From: Trichoplax adhaerens
Lineage: Eukaryota; Placozoa; Uniplacotomia; Trichoplacea; Trichoplacidae
Assembly: GCF_000150275.1 (NCBI RefSeq)
Contig: NW_002060951.1
Span: 2,242,297-2,306,296 of the forward strand
Reading direction: 5' to 3'
Length of the DNA stretch: 64,000 nucleotides
The notes under the pieces are model-generated. The model ran no database searches and had not been told where the DNA came from. It saw only the letters and a program-made list of their open reading frames with translations. Position 1 is the first letter of the stretch. Every line of letters starts with the position of its first letter. The position numbers were made by a program, and so were the translations under genes. Of the stretch, positions 49,689-61,200 are shown one piece after another.

Positions 49689-50849
49689 GAAATTGAACAT
49701 CCGCTAGTGTATTGTGCTCATGGTAATATTGCAAGTAACTGAGCTATGGTGAATTTAAAGCATAGCTATCATGCATGGCATGTCTGTACAAAAAGAATGA
49801 TTTACAATTTGCTGTAATACAAACCTGTGTAATCGATTAAACTTTCATTACCTTATGCATGGAGCTAGGTAAAATTGAAGGGAATATATAGTATGTAACG
49901 TTAGTTACTATATAAATTAAATTTTAAGTATTACGACACTGTATTATTTGTCTTTATATTCTTCATAATGATTTGCTAATAAATCAGCCTTTGCTATCTA
50001 CTTTGAAATATCGATATGTTGGTGGTTGTTGTTAGTATTTGATCTCTTAGAGAGTGACATTATTTCTTTACTAATAAAGAAAGCAATAGTGATACTAGTG
50101 CTGACGTTTCTGAGGATTAATTACTTAGCTAAGATCCTTATGCAATCAATACCTGAACCTGAAATGTGACGTTATCGCTATACTCTTTTGGAATCTGACT
50201 GTGTATTATATCATTTCTAATTAATCTACATAACAAAATAATAACGTAATTGCTTTATCATTCCACGATAGTGATTATACCGTACTTGCAAAACTAACAA
50301 TTATACATGTGTGAAACAAATCTTTACGAACGATAGCTTGAATACAAAATTGCTACCTTCAAAATTATAGTTGATATTTAACACCCAATTTGATATAAAA
50401 GTATTAGTAAGTTGCATATGTTAATAATTAGAAAATAAATATCACGAAAGTAAAGTTGACAATTTTCACTTATCTTCCGACTTTAATTTGCATTATACAG
50501 AGTATGATTGATATATGTCATCTTTCCTAATATATCTGTTAACATGAATTCCGTAATGGTTATGATATAATCACTTCAAGCGAAGACATCGCGTACAGTA
50601 TTATTTACATGGTAATACGATTTAAAATTATTGTAAATGCGAAAGAAAACCTATCGTTTAAATTAAATTAATGAAGTTATCATTCCTGCCAACAAAAAAA
50701 TTAATAACTTTTTTCAGTTATGGAAATCTATCAGTGGCCAAACCAGAGGAAAACACCGATCAGTGAATGACAACTTAAATACAGATTGCAAATCAGTAGT
50801 ACAAGCTTAGAATGTTATTAATTTATAACCTGTATATAACGAGTTACCA
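49689..50849. other. gap downstream of MRPL50
   Basis: AT-rich, no gene seen; a short open piece near 50717 has a good acceptor (TTTTTTCAG) but ends after 16 codons. Confidence 0.45.
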
Positions 50850-51023
50850 ATGAACGGAAGCGATATTAAATTTTGGTTAGTAAAATTAGTGATTTTACTG
50901 ATTGTACCAATAACTACTGTATCATACACGTTCACAGTGATGTATCATCTTCAAGCAACGAATATCGAAATTTATTATTTCCTAATACTTTTCCTATTAA
51001 GAGATGAAGCATCACGTAATTGA
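50850..51023 (+). CDS. tiny membrane protein, VMA21-like
   Basis: Single-exon ORF of 57 residues starting MNGSDIKFWLVKLVILLIVP and ending LLRDEASRN. The first hydrophobic stretch (LVKLVILLIVPITTVSYTFT) resembles the first membrane helix of VMA21, the ER assembly chaperone of the vacuolar ATPase, including the central Pro. The second (IEIYYFLILFLL) is short for a membrane helix but is followed by RDEASR, close to the WNEGSR end of vertebrate VMA21. Human VMA21 has 101 residues, so either this is a minimal form, an exon is missing, or the likeness is chance. The neighbouring gene on the minus strand ends at 51257. Confidence 0.4.
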   Translation: MNGSDIKFWLVKLVILLIVPITTVSYTFTVMYHLQATNIEIYYFLILFLLRDEASRN

Positions 51024-51256
51024 TCATTTTAATAAACACAAAAAATTTGTTCTTAAAAATACGTATCCGTATACAATTGCAAAATAATAGCTATAAAACG
51101 TAAATTTGCAATAACAAAACAGTATTATGAAAACAAAGTCATAACTCCGTCTCATTTTAACAAGCTATTTCATACATAATTCATGTATGATAACAGAATT
51201 CCGCAATTGTACAGTTTGAAAATTTGTTTTTGTCTTGTTTTCGGTATAGACGTATC

Positions 51257-54200
51257 TCACTGTCCGCTACTTGCAACTTTATTCGATCTATGACTATAAG
51301 TATTATCACCATGTCTTTTAGACAGTCCCCCTAAACAAGATAAAAGTAAAAACATTGTTGTGCAACTGGAGCTATCCAAGATCGACAATTCGCATCATGT
51401 TAGCTATGTAGCTGTTACTAGTTCTGACTTCAGAAATAACAATTAGTAAATATACTGAAAAGGTAAATAAAAATACCCGAAAATGATGATCCATATTTAC
51501 CTCTATGATACTCCTTCCGCCCTTTACTTAATTTATTGTCAGCATCTGCAAAAGAAAATTATCATTACAAGAAGTTAAATGTGAGTTCATAACTGTGAGT
51601 ATGTAACCGCAGTCTACCTCCATTTTCGGCATTATATTCATGATGATTTTCCTTCAAACTGTTTTTCCATCCTAAATTTAATATCAAATTATAGCAGGAT
51701 TGTGAAAATACCATATTAATAAATAAAGGAACGACTAAATTGCTATCGTAAAACTCGTAGGAATATGCATAAATATTGAATATAAGTTAAAATGTCTTTG
51801 CTGTAGAAATAGCAAAGATGCACGGATGATAATTAAATAACACAACAGAAAGAACAGCTGAGGGAAGTAATATATGAATGTTGAAATTTTATACCTGCGA
51901 ATAAGCTCTCACAGTACTTTTTATATCGAAAGAAATTAGATAATTCGTATTTTAATTTATCATGGATTAAGGTACTAAGGGTTATCAGAATAATGGTACT
52001 AATACTAAGTCTCTCTGTAATTATAGCAGTATCTATAATAGTAAATTATATAATCGTTACGATGTATCATAGCTAGATCTTTTTATTATTTGTTTACCTT
52101 GAAATAAATAATCGGCAGCTTCTTTATGCATAAATGAATTCGGTATAGATTTATTTTGATACGTTGTTTTTCCTTCACTGGAAAAATGGTTGTTGGAAAG
52201 TTGACTTGCTTTATTTTTGGCTAAAAAAATTTTATACAGCATGAGTTTAAACAAAATTCAAGTCTACGAATTATGCAAGCTTTTTAGGGACGACAAACCC
52301 ATTCTGCTAGATAAGAAATTGTTAGCTGCAAGAAAGGTAGTAAAATTTATTTATTGAATTTCAAGACCATCAAAGCCTATGCTTCTACTACATATAAAAA
52401 AGCGGTAGCATTGATATACGTATAGCTGTTTGCGCTATGAGTATAATCTCGATTATAACTTTATTTACCGTGAATCATTGCGTTGTCTTTTGCTGTTGTT
52501 TTGAGCTGCTTAACAGAATCATGAGTAGCTTCAAGGTTGCGATCTTCGCCACGGTTTTCGGCGACTTCTACTGATACTTTCGATAGCAGATCGGTACTAG
52601 CCTGCAGTAACTGGGATTCTGACGGTGGAAAGCCAAAGGGCGGTTCGTTGGTAATAGTCTGATGCCCTTCATCAGAACCTCGCGAGGTATTATCATCTAA
52701 ATTCTTCAATTCCTGATCTGTAATAATCTTAGGTGAAGAATCAACATTAGAAGATTTTCGTCCATCAATAATATTGCCTTCAAGGGTCATCTCTGAAGAA
52801 TTACTAGGTTCGACTTTAGGTAATCGTGAAGGAGATGGTGATGATGTACGGTGACTACCGTCGATACTGTTTTCTCTATGACCTCGATTTCCTCTTCCAC
52901 TCTTGCCACGTATCAAGTAATCATTCTTTCTTGTCTTATTTCTAGATTGTGAACGCTTATCAGGGGAGAATTTATGTTCATTACTCCCGCTACCATATGA
53001 TCTTCGATGACCTCTTTCGTCACGCTGTCTATCGCTGCTCTTACCAAATGGCTGACCGCTACTCGTAGTATGTTCAGTTGATCTAAGCCTCCAGTTATTT
53101 GGATCGCGCCAATTCTCGTTATTGCTTCTACTATTTTTACTACCACTGCTATTGACATTACCACTGTTACTGCTACTATTTGGATTAATTCTACTCTTAC
53201 TAGTAGAAAAACTGTTACCACTATCAGTACTATGATTATTTTTATTAGGATTACTATTAGAGTTACTACTACGTCGCTGGCTTTGATAGCTTTCTTCATC
53301 CATTTCTGACAATATGCGAGCTTGCTCTTTAATGCGCTCTATCTAGAAAATAACAACAATACGCCACTTTACAAGATTCTCTAGTAGCGTTAACAAGTCA
53401 CAGGAACGTAAAGCATTCAATATAAATAAATGCAAATGCAAACTGCAATATGCACCTCGATTTTAGTGTTTCTACATATAAGGATAACTTCATTTAGCCG
53501 CACTAACACATATGCACATTGCTAACTACCGCAAAACTATCACCAAATCTAGAAAATCTTTTCTAATGAGAAATATGTTAAGATTGCTCCATGTCACTCC
53601 TGTACCACTGTTAGACAAAATGGATACTAACGCATATTTTTAAGTAAGGCCAAACACTCACTATTGTTGAAACCTCAAATGATTGATTGACTAAGTTCTA
53701 AATACTTTCGCAGTTCATAAGCCCAACATTTCATGAGATATTATTTTGTACCCGCGGATTAATTACAATGGGATATAAAAATTAACTTCTGAAATCTCTA
53801 ACTTAATATTTATCATATCATTTTCAAATCGTTTTCATGCGTAGAAAGTGGACAAAATTTCGCTATTTTTACTATCAGCTGCTTTCAATAATTACTATTC
53901 TTATGATCCCTAAACGCCAGGCGCAATACACTTACTCTAACAGTTAGATAATTATAATAGCCGTTAAATTAACTATACAGTCTCGTTTCTTAAATTTCTG
54001 TACTAGTTTTCATGATAAGTAGTTGCTACCATAATAACCAGCTTACCGGTAGCACAGTACATTCATCATAATCTGGTCGTACTATAGTAATCCTGTAACT
54101 GTGAACGGTACCTTAGTAATTTTTAAGTTTAGCTAATCATATTAGCGAATCACTTAAATGTGACAATATCCATAAAATAATCAGATAAAATTAAAAATCG

Positions 54201-55456
54201 TATTTTCTTAAAAACGTTAATTTATACATCGTATAAACACTGGACTAATCTAATTTTAATGAAACTATACTTACATATACGCTGGTTAAGACTAATTATA
54301 ATTATTAGTATCTTATTCTATTAGCAAGATAGAGCCCGTGAGATGTTGAAAGTATGAAAGCTGTACACTGTGAAAGTATTCTAAACAGACCTAATGTAGT
54401 AAGATTGTACAGAATTTGGAAGCAATTCAAATACATATACTGCAATAGGATATAGTTTCTACCAAACTGCAATACAAGTTGAAAAATAATAAATTACGTA
54501 TATCCTTGAGTACTGTACTACTTAGTCAGTACTTACTTTCCTTAAGGTTCAGTATACGAATCCTACTATAAATTTTATTCTACGTTGACTGTATTTTATA
54601 GCATTTACGCTATATAACATACTTCAGCTCGTTAGTCTACTGTAAATTTATATAGTGCAGCACACACAAAAATCGAGTAAGTATTTACAGAAACGAAAAC
54701 TGTATAGTATATATCTACATGACTTCCTAAATAGTTTGGTAGAAGTGTGACGAAAAAGATAGGCGTAGCTAAGACAATCCAACTTTAGTTAATTAGAATA
54801 TACAGTAGGTGCTACTTGACGCTATTGCAATATAATTATGAAGATCAATCCCCCCAAATTTTCATCGTACCAGTTATCTAGATATTATATGTGCAATTTA
54901 AACACAAGGTGAAAGTAACTTAAGAACTATATTTGTTTCTTCTTTTAGTTTTTAACTCTTCATCATAACTTGCTTATCGGTGCAGCAAACTCTAATATAA
55001 CAATAGCTAAAATCACATAAGCAGCGTGTTATGCAAGCTTTAGAGAGTCAAGTGTAAAATAATTATAGCTAAGATTTGCTCTAAAACTCTAAATATATTA
55101 AAGTCGAATCTCTGTTCTGTACAATATGGTGTTGATCAGAGACATTGAAGAAAATCTCTCACGCTAATTTCGTGCTTGCATACAGTACTGTACAATATCA
55201 GCGGTGCAAGTTACTGTGCGACAGGAAAGTTAGCAATATTTGGGTGCCGTACAGTATTATATGTTTCATAGAAAAAAATGACAAATTAGTCAGATATCAA
55301 TTTATATTAACTCACCTGTTTAAAATCAGTTTCTTTTGGTAATAAATCGTCGTAAATTTTCAAGAATTGGTCCACGTTATCGCCTCTTAATGCGTCTGCT
55401 AATGAGAATGATATGCCAATCCAATTCTGATTTTTGCTATGGTAATCATCCGCCAT
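51257..55456 (-). CDS. unrecognised Ser/Asn/Arg-rich protein, 475 residues
   Basis: Seven exons join in phase: 55456-55316, 53342-52469, 52220-52061, 51974-51895, 51671-51618, 51545-51501 and 51330-51257 (1428 bases). The N-terminal 47 residues (MADDYHSKNQNWIGISFSLA, then a helix with DNVDQFLKIYDDLLP) look folded, followed by a helical IERIKEQARILSEMDEESYQ. The large second exon encodes a disordered segment of Ser/Asn runs and Arg-rich stretches (KSGRGNRGHREN, RDPNNWRL, SPSPSR) as in RNA-associated proteins. The last five exons encode hydrophilic, His/Lys-rich sequence. Without the splice at 52469, the large exon ends at a stop at 52461, and the downstream exons could then form a separate gene from an ATG at 52242; the strong acceptor at 52221 and the matching phase favour one gene. 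Function unknown. Confidence 0.6.
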
Positions 55457-55529
55457 TGACTAAATGACGAACTACGCAAGCGCAAAGGGTTGAAGCGGTA
55501 ATGTATCAGGTCTGTTATGGCCTGTAATG

Positions 55530-56055
55530 ACTCTACTGTACTGTACACTGTACACTGTACTGTAGTGTACTGTACAGTACAATCTGATTATTTTCGATGT
55601 TTCCCCTCCGTTAAAAAATCAAAGTTGTACAGTACTGTATTCCGTTGAAATTCCTGTATAGTATTTATATAGACCTGTAGAATATAGAACTTATCTAGTT
55701 TGGGCCTGATTTAGCTTATACAATTATGTGTTTTCAGGGTGCCATCGAAAATAATCACACTCAGTACTGTACTGTACGTTGGGAGAAGAAACCTCTCTTT
55801 CCATACTGTATTCCATACCCTACCACTGATAGTACTGTATTGTACTGTACTGGATGTTCTATACGGTACTGTATTATTCTCTTTTTCTTCATGTAAGGAT
55901 CATAATGACTCTAAAAAAATTAGAATTACAGTACATTAGACTCTAATCGAAAACGACTGATACTGTACTGTACAGTACTGTACTGTACGGTACAAAACCG
56001 TACAGTATATTTGTACAGTACATCGTACTGTACAATATGACTGTACAGTATTGTC
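55530..56055. repeat. CTGTA/TACAG palindromic array upstream of unknown minus-strand gene
   Basis: Blocks such as TACTGTACACTGTACACTGT near 55539, CTGTACTGTACAGTACTGTA near 55965 and GTACAGTACATCGTACTGTA near 56013. It begins about 75 bases upstream of the ATG at 55456 (minus strand). Confidence 0.88.
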
Positions 56056-56058
56056 CAG

Positions 56059-56148
56059 TCAGTTGCACGTAAATTTGGTCAAACACAAGTCAAATCATGG
56101 TTCAAATACGGTTTTCGTAGATCAACTCCCAACCGTGTGGTATACTGA
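56059..56148 (+). pseudogene. isolated homeodomain helix-3-like ORF
   Basis: After a possible acceptor (TTGTCCAG), the frame reads SVARKFGQTQVKSWFKYGFR then RSTPNRVVY and a stop. QVKSWF resembles the start of homeodomain recognition helix 3 (QVKIWFQNRR), but the invariant Asn at position 51 is replaced (WFKYGFRR). No other homeobox exon was found nearby. It is either a last exon of a very divergent gene, a relic, or chance. Confidence 0.25.
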
Positions 56149-58287
56149 ATAGATGGGGAACTGCGTAAAGTGGTTAATCAAACTATTAATTAATTAAATA
56201 CTGTACTAATGATTGCCTGCTGTGTTAATAAATATGCGTATATAGTAGACGGAGATACTACCCCTTCGTTGGTTTTCTTATCCGTATTACGAAGCTGGTG
56301 CATTAAGTAAATTGATAAGTCCATCTAGGGAACACTAAAATATGACAAAAGCTGAGATACTTGCAGTATTACAGTGACGCAGGTCCATAAACTATAACCG
56401 ATACTTATCTGGACATTGATAAAGTACCTTTCAAAATCCTAATTACTCTTTAACCGTACTATAAAAAATAAAATTAAATTAGGAATCAATATTTTTACGC
56501 ATGAAATAGAGTGCTATAGTACCGGAAGTACGGTACGGAAGTACATGACGTAGTCAGTAAACAGTACTGTACCTGGTAAACCAAGATACAGTTTGGGTAC
56601 CTGTCTCAGACACTGTAATCCATAATGCCAACTACAAATGACAAGTTCTCAGTATAGGGTAATAAGTTAACAAACAGGCTTGGCAAGTCAGCCTAGTCTA
56701 ATCATGGACTAGCTCAGTACAGTACAGTACAGTACTGCGCCATGATCACATTTGCAGCATGTCAGTATGACTGACAAGAAATATTGTTCGAGCACAAAAA
56801 TTTTTCGGCATGGCATGGGGCAATTCATGAATTTGATTCATTTTTTAATGACTAAAAATCGAAATTTTACAGTTAATAATCGTAATATTGATCTTGGAGA
56901 TGAAAGTTACCTCATTCAATGCACTATTTTTCACTGCCTTATACACAACATGTACATTGTACAGTGTCTGCGCGAATAAGTAGAGAACTGTACATAAGAA
57001 ATCTCGCTTTACAACCGCAAGTGCTCAATGATATTACAGTAATGAATCAATTAATAATGCAATTAATGAGAGTAATAGGAGTGGTATTCCGCAACTAAAT
57101 TTTAATAAATTGGTTATTGGTATTTTTATTAATTTTTACCGCAGTATTGAGCTATTTTATTTCTTTCAAATTTCTAATACAAACCAACAGTCACTAGTGC
57201 ATATACGGTCGGTTCAACCAGTATACATAGCTCACGCAGTAATCGTGGTCATAACTACAAAGTTACTATTTTTTTATTCTTGAGGCCTACAGTTGTTTAA
57301 TTACTGTACCCCACCTCAATGTTAATTATACTGTATGTTATTTATTATCATGATAACTTTTGTCACATAAACTGTAAATTAAAAATGAATTTGCATAAGC
57401 ATTTATGAACAGACGTTCATGGGAAATCACAGCGATTGTTTCTGTTAGCATTTTTTGGATGTAAGAATTTGTTGGTGTACTTCTACCAACGGCTATACGA
57501 AGTATAATATAGTGAATTGATTATTGCTGTCGAGCACTATTAAAAGCATTATTAAATGAAGGGTTAACGTTTACGTAAGGCAATAAGCACGCAGTTTAAT
57601 GCAATGCTTAAGATCACGTACTGCAATAAAGGCGTTTTGCGATATTTTGCAACGCTGCTAGTTGATAGCAAGACATACAATACAGTGTTACGCGTAAACT
57701 TCCACTGAAGAGCTTTGCCTAGTTGTTCAAGCTATTGCTAAATTACGTATTTAATTTATTCTTGTATGTGGCAATCTTATCCGCCGTCTATGTTCGTCTT
57801 ATCTAACTCAAGAAGGTACAGTAGACTCATTTAAACCTTGCTCTCTACTCAATAATTTTGGCAATAAATAGAATACATACGAGGCTGCAAAATTGAATAA
57901 AGGCACAATATTGCACTCAAAGAACAAACCCTCTTATACTGGTCCTGCATTACTGCCAAGATCAATAGATGATTATTCTACTTTTATTGTTTATTGTTCT
58001 TTCATTTACCAATAACGTCTACCCGCATTGACACCTTGCCTGTTATGTAATACACTATAAATAATGCATTAACTATACTACCCTTGGTGCTTATTTGTTA
58101 TCTTTTCTTCCTAAATTATAATACACATTAATACAAGTTCTACTTTTATCTTAAAACGCCTGTTCTAGCATAATTGTTCATAAATAATTTAGCAGCCATT
58201 GATTAAAATCCATCCAATTACAGTTGATCAACAACTCAACCCCTACGGTACAGTGCATTAGACCGTGCCATCCAGGCAAACAACAAG

Positions 58288-61200
58288 ATGGCGGAAGGGG
58301 TAAGATTCGATTCTATTTCATCGCTTATTCAGCATTATTACCTTGATATATTGATCATTCATCGTTCATCAAGTGATTTTTGATATCGATTTAGAACATG
58401 TTCGTGTGGATAAGTAACACTTTGTAATTCTTAGAAAGATAATTCCATCTCAAAAGATAGATTAAAATTGCTTGTGAAAATTTGATAACTTACTGTACTG
58501 TATACTGTGTAACACATACTGTACAGTACAGTACTGTATTATTACATTACACAGTACTGTACAGTATCACAAGACGGCGTTGATAGTTTACATAGTCCTT
58601 GTGAGTACTTTTTACCTGTTGAAGATTTTAACATTGTGTTCTTTCCTTTCCCTACGTATTCAAATGTTCACTCAAGGTATTAAAAAAATATCAATATTAA
58701 AATATCAGTGTAAGAAATTAGTCTCATTAGTTGTCGTAAATCGTACGTATAAGATTAAATCCTTTCATGTTTTAAGTCCTGTCGACAGAAGATTGGAAAT
58801 CTTTATCGTATCGAAACCATATTTCAAGATGTATTGATTGCATACCGTGTACTGTATAATAAGCATGAAAATAATCGTAAGGCCAATGTGTACAAATTCG
58901 TCTACACCTGATGTTTCTTAGCTTGGCTTTATTATAAACGCTAATGCTAAGTTTAGAAGGTATTTTTTCAACTTGCGTTCTTCTGCAGCAGACAAAACCA
59001 TATTACATTATACAGTACAAATATAGAAACGAATACCAGCTTTATCCATTCACCATTAAATGCAATATCGTAAATAGCCTTAATATTGTTTCGATAGTGT
59101 CCTCATATCTCTTTCTTCGTTCTTTTAAGAAATTATTAAATAATTGGGCGTACTTAATGTTTATAAATAAATTTACTTTACTAGGCTATTGACGATTTTG
59201 TAGCAAAGAACTTTAAGCTCTATCAGAAACCTCCGTCTAAAGAAAATAAGTAAGTTATTTACGGGAATAACTAGTTATCCACTTCGATACTCGTACTCGA
59301 AAATGATAACAATCCATTAAGATTTTTTCTTCTTGATTTTCTTCTAAAATCTAGTAAAAACTAGTACAACGTTTTTAAATCTAATCTATTAATTATGAAT
59401 AATCATATGTTATGTTTAATTAAACTTAAGATAATCAATCTTGTATAGATATATCTCACTTTTATCTATTACTATAGTATTACAGATGCTTACGGAGAAA
59501 TTGAATTCAATTACGCCGGATATGAAGCATCAAAGGCGAAGGTTTGTCAGTATTTACTATTTATTAACAATTAATATGTTAAGGTCGTTTTGCGAGTTTA
59601 TTTTTACTTTGCACTCTCATCTGCTTTATTAGTTTAGTACTTTCGTAACTACAGAGATATACCCTGATTAATCTTTTGTAGTATTTGTAGTTGTAATCTA
59701 ACTTATATAGCGCTTAAAAATAAAATAGTTTAAGATGATGCTCACTCCTATGTTGAACTAAGAATGGTAAAATAAATCAACGTACTGTTCTAATTATTTA
59801 ATTCTATGCTTGCTTAAATCCATCTTCAATAGAGCGCACAGTGTTTATTGTTTGTTTCTAAAGGTGTCGTTCTTGATAATGTATTATGTATCAAATTTGA
59901 GATTTTAAGATTAGCTTCGAATTTCCTTGCTTGAACAGTAACAGTTATTACCTGTTGAATATTTTCTGTATAACGCAATGACCTGCCTATGGAAGAAATA
60001 ATTTTGTAGACCTACGCGGTGCTAATGTACAGTATGCCTTGCAATGGGAATCAAAACATCCCATTATCCCATGTGTATTTTCTTTATAAATACTAGTAAC
60101 ATCCAATGCGTTGTATAATCAGAATAGATATAAGTTCCATTAAGAATTAATCAAACATAAACGGCCTTAAGCATGTAGTGATGGTATACGAGCCTTACCT
60201 CACATCAGTTAATATCCATGATTCATAGCAATGCTTATTATTTTCTTTCTACAACCGTGAAAGAGATTCTTGTTTATTTCGAAGTGAAGTAATTATGCAA
60301 TAATTTACTAAATAGTATCTTAAGACCTCCATTAACGCTGAAATAGCTAAAATTGGTGAGCTATTTCTTAATTACTGGAACATCCGTGAACCAGATTTGG
60401 TCATGTCGATGGTTGGTGGTTTCGAAAATTTACCAAGGAAACCTTCAATACTTCGATTAAATCAAAATCTTGCTGCAATAATGAAAAGAATATGCAGTTA
60501 TCATTCAACAGCTATCATAACAAGTGGATACTGTGAAGGTTTCATTCGCAGTACTGCCAAAGCAGTAAATAAACAAGGTACTATCATTGGTATACCTTCC
60601 TGGAATTCCGTTTTTAAGAAGGAGTTACTCACGAGTAAAAAGGTAACTTGTCAATATTAGAAGTAGCGATTTAAATTTCTATATTATTATGATTAGCGTA
60701 TGCCCACAAACAATGTTTGTGCGTTGAGGTTCGTCAAGCAATACTGTGCTGTATCGCTAGCTTAATACATTATAACCGTTCACACTGCATCTAGCAAATC
60801 AGAATCAGACAGCACGCACACGCACTGAATAAATCCAAAGCGGACACTGTTTTTTTTGTTATAGTATTCAAATAGATATAGATATTGGGCTGCATAGTCA
60901 ATGCATACAATATATCAAGAACGTTAGTAATTTATGCAGGTTGGTTAATCGTAAAAATATTGACAATATAAATTTATTGATAGTAAATATTTACGTCGTT
61001 AATGCGTATCTAAGTAATAAGTAAGTGCCGTCTGTGCCGATGAAACCATACAGCACAAAATGAACTAAGCTGCATGTTAGCAGCTAATTTGGATGTCCAT
61101 CGTGAACAGTATGGTATACAGCTGTAGACATGCGATACAGTTGAAATGGCTGGTAAAATACAGTAATTATTAAATTTGTGACAACCGCCTCCTGTCCCTG

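Larger units (their letters stand above)
55457..58287. promoter_or_regulatory. head-to-head gap between unknown gene and TRPM
   Basis: The 2.8 kb gap holds a large pentamer array (55530-56055), a few more such words near 56567 and 56716-56740, and a homeodomain-helix-like ORF (56059-56148). The plus ORFs 55739-55939 and 56752-56979 show no family features. Confidence 0.5.

Noticed and set aside
52241-52366. Plus-strand ORF starting MSLNKIQVYELCKLF with a GT after AAGAAAG
   Set aside because: It is antisense to the minus-strand gene, has no downstream exon before that gene's next exon, and shows no family features.
52913-53299. Minus-strand ORF rich in Val/Ile (128 codons)
   Set aside because: Alternative-frame shadow of the Ser/Asn-rich exon; AGT/AAT runs read as hydrophobic codons when shifted.
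58580-59192. Two plus-strand ORFs inside the first TRPM intron
   Set aside because: Leu/Ile/Tyr-rich, no splice logic with the neighbouring exons, and typical of AT-rich random sequence.
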